A DNA stretch of 64,000 nt from Siphonodentalium dalli (GCA_032622095.1 CP136061.1:47375797-47439796), one strand, 5' to 3'. Shown: positions 10,651 through 23,562, counted from the first letter of the stretch. A program made the numbers and translations. Notes: generated by a model from the letters alone, not told the origin.

Positions 10651-10713
10651 ATGGATGGTTATTTCAACAATGCTTTTAACATTCCAGTTGAGGAATTGGA
10701 TACAGTTATGAGG
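10651..10713 (+). CDS. Small two-exon gene, coding exon 1 (21 codons)
   Basis: The start ATG has a strong animal context (AACATGG: A at -3, G at +4) and an in-frame stop shortly upstream. The exon encodes MDGYFNNAFNIPVEELDTVM plus Arg, and ends at AGG followed by the donor GTAAGA at 10714. Phase is 0, which fits the acceptor at 12778. The joined product is 58 residues, acidic at the N-terminal end, with no signal peptide or membrane segment. I do not recognise the family. Extra internal exons in the 2-kb intron cannot be excluded, but that intron is almost entirely repeats. Confidence 0.6.
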
Positions 10714-10748
10714 GTAAGAAACTCACAACCATTTGCTGCTATACTCAG

Positions 10749-11021
10749 GCCCGTTTTATACATCGCGCCAAACACGGGTCGTGCTATCTTCCCCTGGCTC
10801 GACATTGGCGCGTCTCTGGCTCGTGTTTCGTTTGTTTGATTTATACGTCGAGCCAGCTAGCATCGAGCCACAGACGGGTAGCATGTCGGGTCATGCCAGA
10901 GAAATTCTGACGAGCCAGTTGGTTTTATACGTCGTGCTCCAGTCGCGCTATCTTGGACTTTGACATTTTTACACTAATTAGGCTGGCTCGACCCGTGTCT
11001 GGCTCGACGTATAAAACGGGC
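10749..11021. mobile_element. TIR element, 273 bp, inside the small gene's intron
   Basis: Ends GCCCGTTTTATACATCGCGC (10749 onward) and GACGTATAAAACGGGC (to 11021) are inverted. Further inward, GCCAAACACGGGTCG is mirrored by CGACCCGTGTCTGGC. Repeated ATACGTCGAGCCAG-like subterminal motifs fill the interior. It begins only 35 bp after the donor site. Non-autonomous DNA element, superfamily not determined. Confidence 0.75.
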
Positions 11022-11161
11022 ATCATTCTATAGCCATGTAGAAACGAAATTCCATTATTTTGCCTATTCACCAAATAATTTGCATTTGAAGATGACCCAT
11101 CTGATTTCATGCCATAAAGAATATATTTGTACATTTTCTTTAGCAGAAAATAATGAGATCG

Positions 11162-12490
11162 AACTGAGGGTGTCCCAAACCACACAAATGGGTGTCTCAA
11201 ATCATCAAGTGTGTGTACCACAAACCATCCAATGGGTATCCCAAACCAACATATGAGTGTCCATAATCATCCAATGAGTGTCCCAAGCGACACAATGATT
11301 ATCAAAACCATCAGGAGTGTCTAAAACGTCCAACTAGTGTCTCAAACTACCCACTGAATGTTCCAGTCATTTAATAGGTGTCCCAAAATAGTGTACAAAA
11401 CATATATCAAACTAATAGTTTGAAACTATGTTTTGGTAAACTCCTTGGATGGTTAGACAACTCGCTTGATCGTGTGAAATACTCGATGGAGGGTTTTGTA
11501 CACTATTGTAGATGTAATGATATGACAGTTGGTTGTTGGTTCGTAACACCAGTCCTGTCAAGTTGGATGGATAGGGAATTTGTTGGACGGTTTATGATGC
11601 TAGTTTTATGGTTTGGGTCACCCACTGGGTGATTTGTGACTTCAGTTGGATGCTTTTGGGACACCAATTGGGTGGAGTGTTCACATTGAGAGGTTTGGGA
11701 CACTCATTATAGATTTTAGATACTGGTTATGTGCATTGGGACACTGCGTGGCCAATTGGGTCACTGGTTGGGCTTTTTGGGACACCACAGTTGAATGGAT
11801 TGAGACGACAGTTGTAAGTTGTATGACATATGGCATGGGCTACATATTGGATGCCTGCCTCTCTTGTGGTTTCGAACACCCATTGGATGGTTTGGTAACC
11901 ATGGTACACCCATTGTGTGGTTTGGGGCACTGATTGAGTGGTTTGACACACTCAATTGGTGCTCATTGTATGTTTTACCCATCTGATGGTTATGGACATT
12001 CATTGGATATTTCTGGAACCTACTGGATGTCTTGGGACACACCTATTATGTTGTTTCGAACATATGGAGCACTACTGGTGTGGTTTGGAACATTTGTTGA
12101 ATGGATTGGGTCCTTAATCAGGTCGATTGAGACACTCATTTATTGGTTTGGGACACTCATTTTGGGTGAGTTGGAATACCAGATGCATGGTTTGGGGGAC
12201 TATATGTGTGGGTAATGACACCAGTTGAGTATCGCTTGGGGAGCTACCTACCTCAGTCTACATCAGTCTGGGTGGTTGTGAAACTCGTTTGGTGGATTGG
12301 GACACCCCGTCGATGGTTTGGAACAATGTTTGGATTTGGGGCGCCCATCATATGGATTTGGATACTCACATGTTGGGTTTTTTTTGGACACCAGTTGGGT
12401 TTTGTAACTCTGTATATGGTTTGGAGGACTCGTTGTGTGGTTTGGGACACTCATTTGATGTATTATGAAACTATTGGTGGCTTTGGAAAC
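11162..12490. repeat. Foldback minisatellite of TTTGGGACAC units
   Basis: Degenerate units of about 25-33 bp. From 11162 to about 11395 they read in one orientation (GGGTGTCCCAAACCA, GAGTGTCTCAAAT). From about 11420 to 12490 they read in the opposite orientation (TGGTTTGGGACACTCATT). The array therefore switches strand once, forming a very large imperfect inverted repeat. The overlapping ORFs on both strands, with W/F/G-rich or P/N/H-rich products, are translations of the satellite, not genes. Confidence 0.8.
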
Positions 12491-12777
12491 TCGTATGGTG
12501 GCATATATGACTACATATTGGCTATACGTTTATTCAATATCATAAGATTTAGTGAAAAAAAATCCACAAAAAAAAAAACACTTCAATTGTTCACTTCCGA
12601 CTGCCATTTTCGCTGTCATTTTTAAAACTGTTTAGACACCGAATTGTCAAATCCTCGGGATATGACTTACTATAACGGATTAGGATTTGCCATTTTATAG
12701 TTTTAGGGTCAAATTATGCACGAAATGACAGGCATAATTATGCTATGGCAACAGGAATAATGCGTTTTTTGTTGCAG

Positions 12778-12891
12778 GTTGCTGTCACATTAATACAATT
12801 AGAGGACACTGTAGTGAATGGTAGTACACTCCAGGAAATTGCCGACATATTGCCCCGTAACATTCACGGCCACATGTTAGCATCAAATTAG
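12778..12891 (+). CDS. Small two-exon gene, coding exon 2 (37 codons plus stop)
   Basis: Preceded by a strong acceptor (GCGTTTTTTGTTGCAG ending 12777). In the phase set by exon 1 it reads VAVTLIQLEDTVVNGSTLQE and continues IADILPRNIHGHMLASN to TAG at 12889-12891. The segment has an amphipathic helical look (VTLIQLED, LQEIADIL). A candidate polyadenylation signal AATAAA lies near 13357. Function unknown; it resembles no family I can name. The two strong splice sites, matched phase and strong start context argue for a real small gene. Confidence 0.6.
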   Translation, partial: VAVTLIQLEDTVVNGSTLQEIADILPRNIHGHMLASN

Positions 12892-12899
12892 TTGGAGCA

Positions 12900-13860
12900 G
12901 ACATCCTTACGAAAAAATGGATCAAGATTAATACTGGGGCCCCAGTCTGGAGAAACATTTTGGCCAACCTCGTTCCCAGACAAAAATCCCAATTTTCACC
13001 ATTTTCTTACATATATTCTTCATTTTTATCCAATATTAACGACTTTCCCTTCATTAAACACATGGACATTTTGGATATGTTATTATATGGTCACATTTGG
13101 CAGTCAGAGCGTTTATGGTTGGCAGATTTGTTTATTAAAAAAATTCCAATTTTCACCATTTTGTTTTTACATATTCCAGTATTTTGACTCAAAAATTACG
13201 ACTTTCCCATTCTGGTTCATGGGGATTTTGGATATGTTATTATATGAGTACAGTCACACTCAAAAAGACCAAAAGTCATTGCATAGCAAATTTTTTCATG
13301 GTTGGCGTTTCCTTCCACCCGTTTGACTGGACTAATAAGGAACTGCAAACTTGACACAATAAAGCCATAAATAGGATATGTAGAAAATTTCCCCAAAAGC
13401 GAATTTTGGATATATTGTTCCCCAGATTCTGCCCGACAAAATAACACTAACAGCTTGTTACCAATTTAATATAGGTTCACCTTAAAATCTGAGTCTCAAC
13501 CAAAAAATTACAATTTTCACCATTTTTGTTTACATATTCCTGTCTTTTGACCCAAACATGATGATTTTCCCACCCTGGGATTCATGGGGATTTTGGTTAT
13601 GTTATCATATGGATATAGTCACATTCAAACACACCAAAAGACATTGCATAGTAATTTGTTCACGGTTGGGTTTTTCTTTCCATCAGATTAACTAGATTAA
13701 TAAGGAACAGTAAAATTTACACAAAAAGCCATAAATAGGACCCCATTTCAACGAGCTGTAGAAAATTTTCCCCAAAGCGGATTTTGGATATATCATTCCC
13801 CAGATTCTGCCCGACAAAATGACACCAAAAACAGCTTGTCACCAACTTGCGACCTAGAGT
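12900..13860. repeat. Tandem diverged repeat of about 370 bp
   Basis: Positions about 13140-13440 and 13505-13830 are diverged direct copies. They share CAATTTTCACCATTTT, TTACATATTCC, TTCATGGGGATTTTGG, AAAAGNCATTGCATAG and CCCCAGATTCTGCCCGACAA. A third partial unit lies at 12970-13110. The short ORFs (such as 12892-13326) follow the repeat and look spurious. Confidence 0.65.
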
Positions 13861-14148
13861 TCACCTCAAAATCGAATCTCAACAACCAGACAAACAGTTT
13901 GTACACAGTGGTGAAAACCAAAAGGAAGTTATTCTACTTATTCAGTTCCTTCTAACCTTGGTGTTCCACCATGGTTCAGGGAAGATTCAGTCTGGGGCAG
14001 ATTCGGCAGGGAAGATTCGGCCCATGATTTGGACTGATTCTTCTCACCTAAAATTGTTTTTACCAATATGATATGGCTGTATATTTGGATGTTTTTATAT
14101 ATTTTTCAATGGTATGATATATGTTATTATTTATAATATACTAGCAGG

Positions 14149-16402
14149 GTTACACGGCGTTGCCCAGGTTAAAGTGATGTGTGGATATTTGGTGGGAATA
14201 GTGATTACTCAAGCTCAAAGTGTTACACGCATTCTCATAAATTGTATATTCAAATAGCATCACAAAACATGATTCTTACATATGGAATGTAAGTAGTGGT
14301 TCACCTTGTCAACTGTCATTTTGTTTATCGCGATTAATCGGTTCCACCAATAAAGAAGTATTTATTTATTTTCTGCGTATACGTCAGACGTTATGACATG
14401 ACATATGACCATCATAAACACATTAGTTCGCAAAATCTAAAGATGACAATTGGGTTTACATATATAGAGAAGTATCAATCAATCTAGTTGGTAAGACTAA
14501 GATTTTGAGGACACCTGGCTATCATATCTCCATGAAGATACAGATGTTTTAAAGAAATGTCCAGGTGCTCCTCTGTTCATGGCGCTATCTATTGGCAAAA
14601 TATTCGCAGTTTAAAAGAAATGTTGCTATGCATGTATATCAGCTACATGTGCCCAACACAGAGCGCGATTTTGAGTGGTGTATTGTATTGTTTTGTGTGG
14701 AAACTATATTGAATGTAACAGACTCAATTGTGTTATAATATATACATGATCCATTCTAAAATGCAATCCCCTGACGGTTCGAGGTCTCTCAGTTTGCAAG
14801 AATATGTGTATTTGTTTTAAAAAATGAGAAATCTACGTTTAATGCTTTCTTCTATGTATCTAGCTCATTATACATTTTTAACGTGCACGATTTGATTCCT
14901 TGTATCATTTGAGAAGAACTTGTATGAATTTGATGGTTATTGGCACTAAACATATTTTTTTTAACAGTTTTGGTGACCCTCCCGTCCCTACTTCAGACGG
15001 AGGCGGCGCCTCTTTTGTTATCATTAAACCACACGCTTTAGACTCATTATGGAAATATAATAAAAATATATATAACATTGGTGAAAATTGGTGAGTATAC
15101 AAATCCGTATCAAATTTAGGGCCCCCATATCTCTCATACAAACGGCACCAATTTGGCGCATCTAAACCACACGATTAGATTTCTCGTATCACAGAGAAAA
15201 ATATGTATCAATCTGGTGGAAATCAGCGTTAAACATATTGTTCATCTTTCTTTTGTGTTCCTCTCACACTCTCTGCATCCTGACTCGAATGGCCCCACTT
15301 GTGACAGCTTGTGACATCCTTAAACCACACAAATAGACTCCTGATATCATGGAGATGATTATTGATAAGTTTGGTACTAATCGGCGACTAAATCAATTTT
15401 GATCAAATTTAGCACCAACATGGCGTCTTTAAATCACACGATCAGACTCCTCATATTATGGATAAGAATGCGTATCACTTTGGTGGAAATTGGCGCTAAA
15501 ATTATTGCGTATCAATTTTGGTGCCCCTCTGCCTTTCAGTTCACCCCTGACTCAAATGATGCCACTTTTGACAGATTTAAGCCACACCATTAGACTCCTC
15601 ATAACATGGGGATGATATTGTATAAGTATGGTGGCAATCAGCGACTAAACCCATTCTTATCAAATTGAGTGCCCCTCCCACAATCTTTAATCCAAACGAC
15701 AGCAATTTGGAGTCTTTAAATCGCACAATTAGAGTCCTTGTATCATGGAGAAGAATATTTCTATCAATTTGGTGGACATCGGCGCTAAAATTAGTTTTAT
15801 CAATTTTGGTGCCCCTCTCCCCTTCCGTGCACCCCTGACGCGAATGGCGCGACTTTTGACATATTTAAAAAACACCATTAGATTGCTCATATCAATGGAA
15901 TGATTATATATAAGTTTCATGGCAATTGGCGACAAACATTTTTCTGCCCCTCCCCCTGTTCTGCCCCTGACAACGGCGTCACTTTAGAAAATTCTAACCC
16001 GCACCATTATCTTTCTCGTAAAAAGTTACCCCATATAGACCTGTTTGGTGCCATCTAGATGGTCCCTCGGCGCTAAACTCAGTTTATCAATTTTGGTGCC
16101 CCTCTCCCCTTCCGTGCATCCCTGACTCGAACAGCACCACTTTTTGACATATTTAAACCACACCATTAGATTCCTTATATCATGGGGATGATTATATATT
16201 AGTTTCGTGGCAATCGGTGACAAAACAAATTCTGCCCCTCCCCCTTTCCTGCCCCTGCGTCACTTTAGAAAATCCTAACCCGCTACATTATCTTTCTCGT
16301 AAAAAGTTACCCCTAGTATACCCCTTTGGTGGCATCTAGATGGTCCCCTGTGAATTTCTATAGAACACAGAGACAGACAGTCGCAAATATAGATATAGAT
16401 TA
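14149..16402. repeat. Long interspersed repeat with internal tandem half-units of 150-300 bp
   Basis: Starts near ACTAGCAGGGTTACACGGCG and ends near GACAGACAGTCGCAAATATA followed by an AT-rich ATAGATATAGAT tail. From about 14880 to 16330, units recur with TTAAACCACAC, GACTCCTCATATCATGGGGA-like, GGTGGAAATTGGCGCTAAA and TTTTGGTGCCCCTC motifs. The defined ends suggest one transposon-derived family, but no protein survives and the class is undetermined. Confidence 0.6.
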
Positions 16403-16891
16403 AAACACGAACTAAAGTGATTTAATTAAAGTGTATGTAATTAAAGGGTATATTTTATATAATTTTTTCACTCAGTGAGTGAGTTGTTCCTTGGTAAGTG
16501 AGGATTGTTCAGGCAATCACAAGAGCCCACGGCCCTATCACAACACAAGTTCATTCTATTTCATCGTATTACTTCTTCAATTAATTCAACTGTGAGTCCA
16601 CACTACTTTCTTCGAGAACATAAGTTTCAACATCACACAGCGCGACTACTACTAATCGGCGACCAACATGGAACACACAACATTTCACTTGATGACGACA
16701 AACTGAAATCAAATGTTTACTAAATGACATGTATGCCTTATACATAAATCAATATGGATCACTATTTTGCAGAATTTTAAATGCACATACTCGATGTCTT
16801 TAATCAGTTAAAAAAAAACATATTTCAAATCCAAATAAAAGTAATCAGACAATTTGATGATCAAAAAGCTTTAAAGGCATGGATGGCATTG
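16403..16891. other. Intergenic, nothing recognised
   Basis: AT-rich sequence with only short ORFs (72 residues or fewer, none with a motif). No splice-bounded exon is convincing. Confidence 0.4.
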
Positions 16892-18012
16892 GTTATAGGT
16901 AGGGTTGCCACGATTAATCATATAATCAATGAACCGTTGATAAAGCTGATAATCGATTACCATTTCCATAGTCGATTAATCTGTGTTATTTATTTCGGAC
17001 GTCGGAAAATGCCCGATATTATTAATGAATACCATTTTGTTTTACACATTTTAATCTACAACCGATGGGTTAACAACCTTTGATCGCATATCAAAGAGAT
17101 TCGGACAACATGAGTACTACTAACTTATGTTTCAAACAGTCGGCAGTTCATTTGATGATGTGACATGGTTACTCTTCAGGTCGTTGTATATTCTACAAAT
17201 TGGCGGTACTGCAGCTTTGAACTTATGGCGACATGGTTGTATATTTATACTTGAAAGGTGGCACTATGTCTTTGAAATATGCCGACTGCCACCCTGTTCA
17301 ATGAACTGAATGTTCTCGCCCTTGAATCTGATTGGACCATTGGGGAGTTGACTGACATTCTCTGGAAACCAGGAAACCTACAGCATTTTAATCAGCGATA
17401 TTATCTGCGATGTCAGCTGCGAGTATACTTTGTTTGCATAAGTATACTAAGATGTTACTAGTACAGGCTATTGCGTATCATGTAGTGAATGCAGAATGAA
17501 ACTCGATATTATCAAATACTTAACTTGTTCTACATTGTTAAGTCGTGCAATTTGCAGGTGGGGCTCACCTTTGTAATTGTTATCCACTCTCTGGAAGTTT
17601 TATGAAACTTATAGTTTCCTTTTTATGAACTGCCAGCCATCCGTCGTGCATTCCTACTTTTATATTGTTTGTATGCTTGGCTATTCATAACACTGAAATT
17701 AATCGCTACGTTCGTTCTAATGAACTCACAAATATTATAACCATAACATCGCCAAGAACTGTGCTGGTATTCAATACATTGTGTTCATTGGTCATTAACA
17801 GTGGTTTATGGTGCACTTTATTAACGTAAAAATTACATCAGCCGATGCCTAAAACAACCAGCGACAGTGCAGTTAACGAGCACCCAGCCAATAGGCCATA
17901 TTACTGAATACTTCAACTGATGTTATTAGGTACTATTAATCGATTATAGTCGATTATTGATGACCGATTATCGATTATCAAAATCAATAATCGTGGCACC
18001 TCTAGTTATAGG
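16892..18012. mobile_element. hAT-like non-autonomous element, copy 1, with 8-bp TSD
   Basis: The element (16900-18004) begins TAGGGTTGCCACGATTA and ends TAATCGTGGCACCTCTA. It is flanked by a perfect 8-bp direct duplication GTTATAGG at 16892-16899 and 18005-18012. Subterminal ATAATCGATTA motifs recur on both sides. An 8-bp duplication with short TIRs is the hallmark of hAT elements. The 1.1-kb interior has no transposase. Copy 2 is at 21506-22588. Confidence 0.88.
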
Positions 18013-18910
18013 TTTCAATTTAGAAATAAAAATTACCAAATTATCTATTTCCTCAAGAATATACTAATACTAGTATAGTATAATGATAGCATGAATGCGA
18101 TATTATCCACAAAACACACTTTGTATATAGCACGTAAAGAGTGTGTGATAAGCAAAACACTCATCACCATGGCAATTTTGTTTTTGGGAGAGTGATTCAC
18201 GCTGGCCCATTCAACACCAAAATCTTGAGTGCGAGGATATATCGGTTGTAAACAATATGGTGGCAATTTTAACGAAAGTTCACCTTGTGGGGTCTCCCCG
18301 GTGTTGAGTGTTTTGTGTATCGCACACTCTTTATGTACTGTACTGTATCATAACTTGGCTTCTGTTTACTATCAATGTGTGTGCTGTGACGTCATACTGC
18401 AGAAGATATTTATAGCGGCGTAACATGAATGGTAGCGAAATCGTTCAAACTAGGAACACGTAGCTTGTTCAATGGTCTGCATTAGTCCAACAACTATAGT
18501 TAGGACCACTGCTATGAACAGAGTTTTAGCCCTGTGTTATGAAATATAATTGAGTTTTGGCAGTGTAACAGAATGAGAGAGAAGTGTGGGAGTCTAACGA
18601 CTGTGACCAAGAGATCTAGACCTCTCGAGCAGAGAAGTCAACGGCCTTCTATATTTACAACGTGACTGCTACAATGGGAGATGTGAACCAGTGCATCGTT
18701 GTTTATGCATTTGTGCTTGGGGCCCCAAGTGGGATAACAAAACTAATATTGACCGTACTTTGACTCTATCTCCATATTGGGGGATATGTTTTGCACAGGA
18801 TCTATGAGCATGAGTAATTTCATCACAGAAATCCTGTGCACAAAATATCCATACTCCGGCATTCTTTGATGTTATGGCAACATTCTCATATGTATATTAT
18901 GCTATATACA
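18013..18910. other. Intergenic, no supported feature
   Basis: Contains an inverted pair of about 25 bp around CACGTAAAGAGTGTGTGATA (near 18130) and CGCACACTCTTTATGTACTG (near 18320), which hints at another decayed foldback. No exon with both splice borders was found. Confidence 0.4.
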
Positions 18911-19636
18911 CAGGCCTGGAAATCTCAAGGTGGGCTGCCCGCCTACAGCCCGCCTAGAATTTTCCAAGGCGGGCTTTTTATAGACCGCCTCATCAACAAT
19001 AGGAAATTTATTAAGTTATTTTATCGTGTTTTACTGCATCGAAATTGTAAAGATTTAAATTGTACAGTGTGCACATGCGTGATCTCTGCAACAGATGGTA
19101 ATGTCAAATGGTGGAATCGTTAGTTTCCGGAACAAAATTATCCGTAAATCTGATCTTTTGATTGATTCTCACACATTTTAAGGACAAAATAAATTATTTC
19201 TCTTCATAAGATTGAGCTTACAATATATTTCACTGGATAAAAGCGGTGAATATTCTTGTTTACAATGTTATTCAATTATTAAAGTTGAGAAACTATTCTC
19301 TATGTCCCCAATTGCAAACACTCCGTAAATCTATACCGAACGACTTGACCGCTGGAAGCAGCAATCTGCGAAAGCGGTCTTGTCATCGGTGATGGAATAT
19401 GGATTACTTTGACAAATAAAGCAGTCATTTGTAACTGTATTCAAGTGTACATATACTGGATTTGACATTCAGAACTCGGGACATTTTTTTTGTCTACATA
19501 ACATAACTAATTTAGATGAAGTTAAACGTCAAAAATAGACAAACTAAGGGCAGTAGTAACTAAGGTATAAAAAATAATAACTGTAAAAGTTGAGGAGGGC
19601 TATAGCCCTCCTGGATTTTCTAGACCGCCAGCCCTG
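18911..19636. mobile_element. CAG...CTG-ended DNA element, 726 bp
   Basis: Begins CAGGCCTGGAAATCTCAAGG and ends TTTTCTAGACCGCCAGCCCTG, with subterminal inverted GGGCTTTTTATAGACCGCC and GGATTTTCTAGACCGCC-like blocks. Flanks share TATACA (18905-18910 and 19637-19642). The CAG/CTG ends suggest a hAT-like remnant, but the target repeat is only 6 bp by eye. Confidence 0.5.
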
Positions 19637-21505
19637 TATACAACATCACTATTTGACTGCACACCAAACATTGCGTTATAGTTTTGGCGCTTTTATTTCA
19701 AATGGTTACACTGTAGTTAATGGGGTCATTGTCGTAGTGTTTTCTACATAAATGCACACATGTTGATCATATTTGTAAGTTCGTGTTCTTCTGTTCATCG
19801 ATCAAACAACCATGCAGTTCTTTTGGCCCCCTGTTTTATACTAACTTACTAAGATCAATATGTGACCAAAGATCAATTCTATCCTTGTGCTAAAAGAAAT
19901 TTAAGCCTTTATCACAACTTCTGAAGAAAAATAGTTTCGAATTGAAGCACATAGCAATTATTTATGGCAACATTTCAATCTCGCGCCGACTGAAACTGGT
20001 GTGCGTTCATGTATAAAATATTACGACAAAGACCCCATCAGCTACACTGTACTGGTAACATAAACATACTGTTCTTAATTTTTCCATTGCAGTTGGATTT
20101 TGTTTATGATAGATGGCTATTGACTTTAGGTACATGTGTGACAGTGCTATTTTATATACAAAAGCAGTATATGCCTTTATTACATGCTACACATGTATAC
20201 TAACTAAGTTATTAAACCTAACTCACTAATATACATTTTATAGCCGCATTGTAATCATTTCATTCCGCGTACTTGGTTCATTCCATTTCGCGCTATTCCG
20301 TTCTTTAATTTCCCGTTCTTAGTTTAGTTCCTGATCTCTATTTTGCTATTTCCTATTTCTATCTACGCCCAATCTCTTACCCGCTTAAGTCTTCCTCTGT
20401 CTAGTTCAGCGCCCAGTATTAGATCTAACTGTCGGACACTAAGGTGTTTTAGCCAATCACAGGTAAGCTTATTTACCGCGCTTTCTCATTCCGTATTTCG
20501 TCACCAAGGAGTAAACATCGCTATATCGTATAACACTCTCAGTGTTATCCTAATTTCTTCATGCTCGAAGAATGTAATAAGTTATGACATCTGACCTATG
20601 CTTTCCAAAGGATGGTATGTAATATTTGTTATATGTTTTTACCCGTTATTATATCTTGTATTTTAATACTATTGTCTTCGTTGTGGAAATTTAGAATTAC
20701 GTCACATTTGCAATATATATTTGCCCCATAATGTAGGGATGTAGGAAATCGCACGCTGCGTTCATAATCTCCCTTTTATACCAGCAATATACGTTTTATT
20801 TCTAACTGTTCGTCACAGTTAGGATTGTGTCAAAATAGTTGTTTATATCGACAATAGGGAAGTTGGTTTTTGACACAATCACATTTCACATATTTATTCA
20901 TATCCATTCTGGATATGTAACTAGGCAGCAACTACAATCTATGTATTTGTTCGCCAGGGTCCTGTAACTCCTGTTGGTTATTTCGTTGATCATCTGGATA
21001 TCTGGATTGATGTCTGATGTGTGATGTTTGATGTTGTTGGAACTTGGAAGTCTAGCTGTCTGTACAGATGTGTGTGATGTCATCCAGACATCCATGTGTT
21101 GTGATGTTGGATTGTGTTTCCGTTGCATAAGTATCTGAATAAATGCATGATGAAGACTTTTAAAGGTAGGCTCAGTTTACTATAGACCCTGCCAGATGTT
21201 TAGACTCAGAGCCCTACAAATGTTTGTGATAGCGACATGGTTCTCTTAAGACCGACCCCATGCGCTCTACCACACATGTATGTCTCAAACAGATCACCAG
21301 CGAAGGGAATGAGGCTGAGATGTAGTAATGGACTGATGGAATTGAAACCCTGTTTGAGATGGACGATATCTCAACTCATTGAAAGTAGAGCAGAAGTTCA
21401 GAACGAAATATTCCACTTTCAACTCATTGAGATATTGTCCATATCAAAACACTCTATGCTATTATCTATTATATATTTTTGGAAGATCTGTTTGTGTGTG
21501 GGTGT
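19637..21505. other. Intergenic, no supported gene
   Basis: Mixed AT-rich DNA. A short inverted pair ATTGTGTCAAAA / TTTTTGACACAAT lies at about 20824-20880. ORFs at 20343-20594 and on the minus strand at 20898-21128 have no recognisable motif or bordering splice sites. Confidence 0.4.
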
Positions 21506-22588
21506 GTGTGTAATAGGGGTGCCACGATTAATCGTATAATCGATGAACCGTTGATAAAGCCGATAATCGATTACCATTTCCGTCGTCGATTAATCTGCGT
21601 TATTTATTTCGGACGTTGGAAAATGCCGGTTATTGTTGAATACCCTGATAAGAGATTCCGACAACTTGAGTACTACTAGTATATGTTGCAAACAGCCGGC
21701 AGTTCATTTGATGACATGGTTACTCTTCGAGTCATTGTATATTCTTCAAATTGCATGGCGCCATGATGGCGGCACTGCAGCTTTGAACTTATGCCGACAT
21801 CGTTGTATATTTCTACAAGAAAGGCGGCACTACGTCTTTGAAATGGACTGACTGTCAGTGAACTGAATGCCCTCGCCCTTGAATCTCATTGGACCAAAGG
21901 GGAGTTGATTGACATTCTCTCGATATCAGGGAACCTACGGCATTTTAATCAGCGATATTCTCGGCGGTGTCATTTGCAGCAATTAGTATACTTTGTTTGT
22001 ATAAGTATACTTAGATGTTACTAGTACAGGCTATCGCTTATAGTGTGGTGACTGCTAAATGAAATTAACTATTACCAAATACTTATTTTTGTATGTGTCC
22101 TGAAATTTGCGGGCAGAGGCCCACCTTTGTAATTGTTATCCATGCTCTGGAAGTTCGCTGAAACGTATAGTTTCCGTAACATTAGATTCCTTTTTTTTAG
22201 GAACCACCGTCGGTCCGTCGTGCATTCCTACTTTTATATTGCTTGTATGTTTGGCTGTTAAATTAATCGCTACGTTCGTTCCAATGAACTCACAAATATT
22301 ATAACCATGACATCGCCGAGAACTGTGCTTGTATTGAACACATTGTGCTCATTAGTCATTACCGGTGGTTTATGATGCACTTTATTAACACAAAAATTAC
22401 ATCAGCCGAAGCCTCAAACATGCAGCGAAAGCAGTTAACCAGCATCCAGCCAATATGGCAATAGGCCATATTACGGAATACTTCTAGTGATGTTATTATT
22501 ATTATGTACGATTAATCGATTATAGTCGATTATTGACGACCGATTATCGATTATCAAAATAAATAATCGTGGCACCTCTAGTGTGTAA
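21506..22588. mobile_element. hAT-like non-autonomous element, copy 2, with 8-bp TSD
   Basis: The element (21514-22580) begins TAGGGGTGCCACGATTAATC and ends AATAATCGTGGCACCTCTA. It is flanked by an 8-bp direct duplication GTGTGTAA at 21506-21513 and 22581-22588. It is colinear with copy 1 through its length (shared CAGTTCATTTGATGA, GGAGTTGA-TGACATTCTCT, GTACAGGCTATCGC-like phrases), with point differences and small indels. Confidence 0.88.
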
Positions 22589-23562
22589 TCGATGAACTCG
22601 AAAACGCCCGACCCGATTTCGATCAAACTTGGTATGTGGGGTATTTTCGGCCGGGGAGTGACATAGGCCTATTGATTTTCAGATCCAAGGTCAACTTTTC
22701 ACGTGCCGAGGTCAAATCTGTTTTTACGCTGTGTTACAGGACTTTCATTTGAGTTCGGTGCTTACAAATCGATTCGAAACAGCGCGAATAATAAAATGCC
22801 AGTCATAATAATGACACTGTGAGAATCTTTCGTGTTTCCTCTTTCTAACGATATATTTATAATGCGTATGTATCCGTTTTAGTTATCTGCCTCAATTATC
22901 AAGAAGAAGTGGTATTATCTTCCATCAGGATAAAAACAATGCGTAACTTCTATGACGTCGTTAGAGGTCACAACGTTAGATCACGTTAACGCTTAACCGG
23001 TCGATGCAGTTGACTGTTTCAGACGTCTTGGCGATATCTCGGGCACCGATGGTAATTTATCTTTACGTTGAAACTTGATAATTAATGAGCGTGTGTATAT
23101 GAGGCGCGTTTATATACTTGAGTGGAAATCAAATCGTGTTAAACTGGCAAATTTTTACGGACGAAATTTGATGCATAGGGTATCTCGGTATCCGCTGGGC
23201 CGATTTCCCGGTATCCGCTGGGCCGATTTCCACCATTTTTGGGGTGTTGGTGTTTGACCCCACCTGACCTTGACCTTCAAAATGGTCAATTCAAGGTCAA
23301 AGCCCGGACGAAGTCGGGTCACCTTCTAGTCATATATAAAATACGTCAAAATACGTCCAAAATACTGCAAATCGTCGCCTTATTTTCTTCAAATTCTTGT
23401 CACCTATTGTCACCACATCCAATAGACTATAATCCATACTATTGATCGCCCAAAATTCATAAGCGCAATATAAGACATGTATAAATCATTATTTGATTGT
23501 TTCCAATCAAAATTAAAAGAAAGTAACCGATAGTTCAAGTATATACAATACATTTTAGCAAA
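22589..23562. other. Intergenic with AAGGTCA-repeat fragment
   Basis: Contains a 23-bp direct doublet GGTATCCGCTGGGCCGATTT near 23190-23233, then CACCTGACCTTGACCTTCAA and GGTCAATTCAAGGTCAAAGC, a single unit related to the arrays at 25430-25995 and 40690-41255. No gene. Confidence 0.5.

Noticed and set aside
11378-12625. W/F/G-rich ORFs such as 11646-11933 and 12206-12625
   Set aside because: Translations of the TTTGGGACAC minisatellite, with no motif, splice context or consistent frame.
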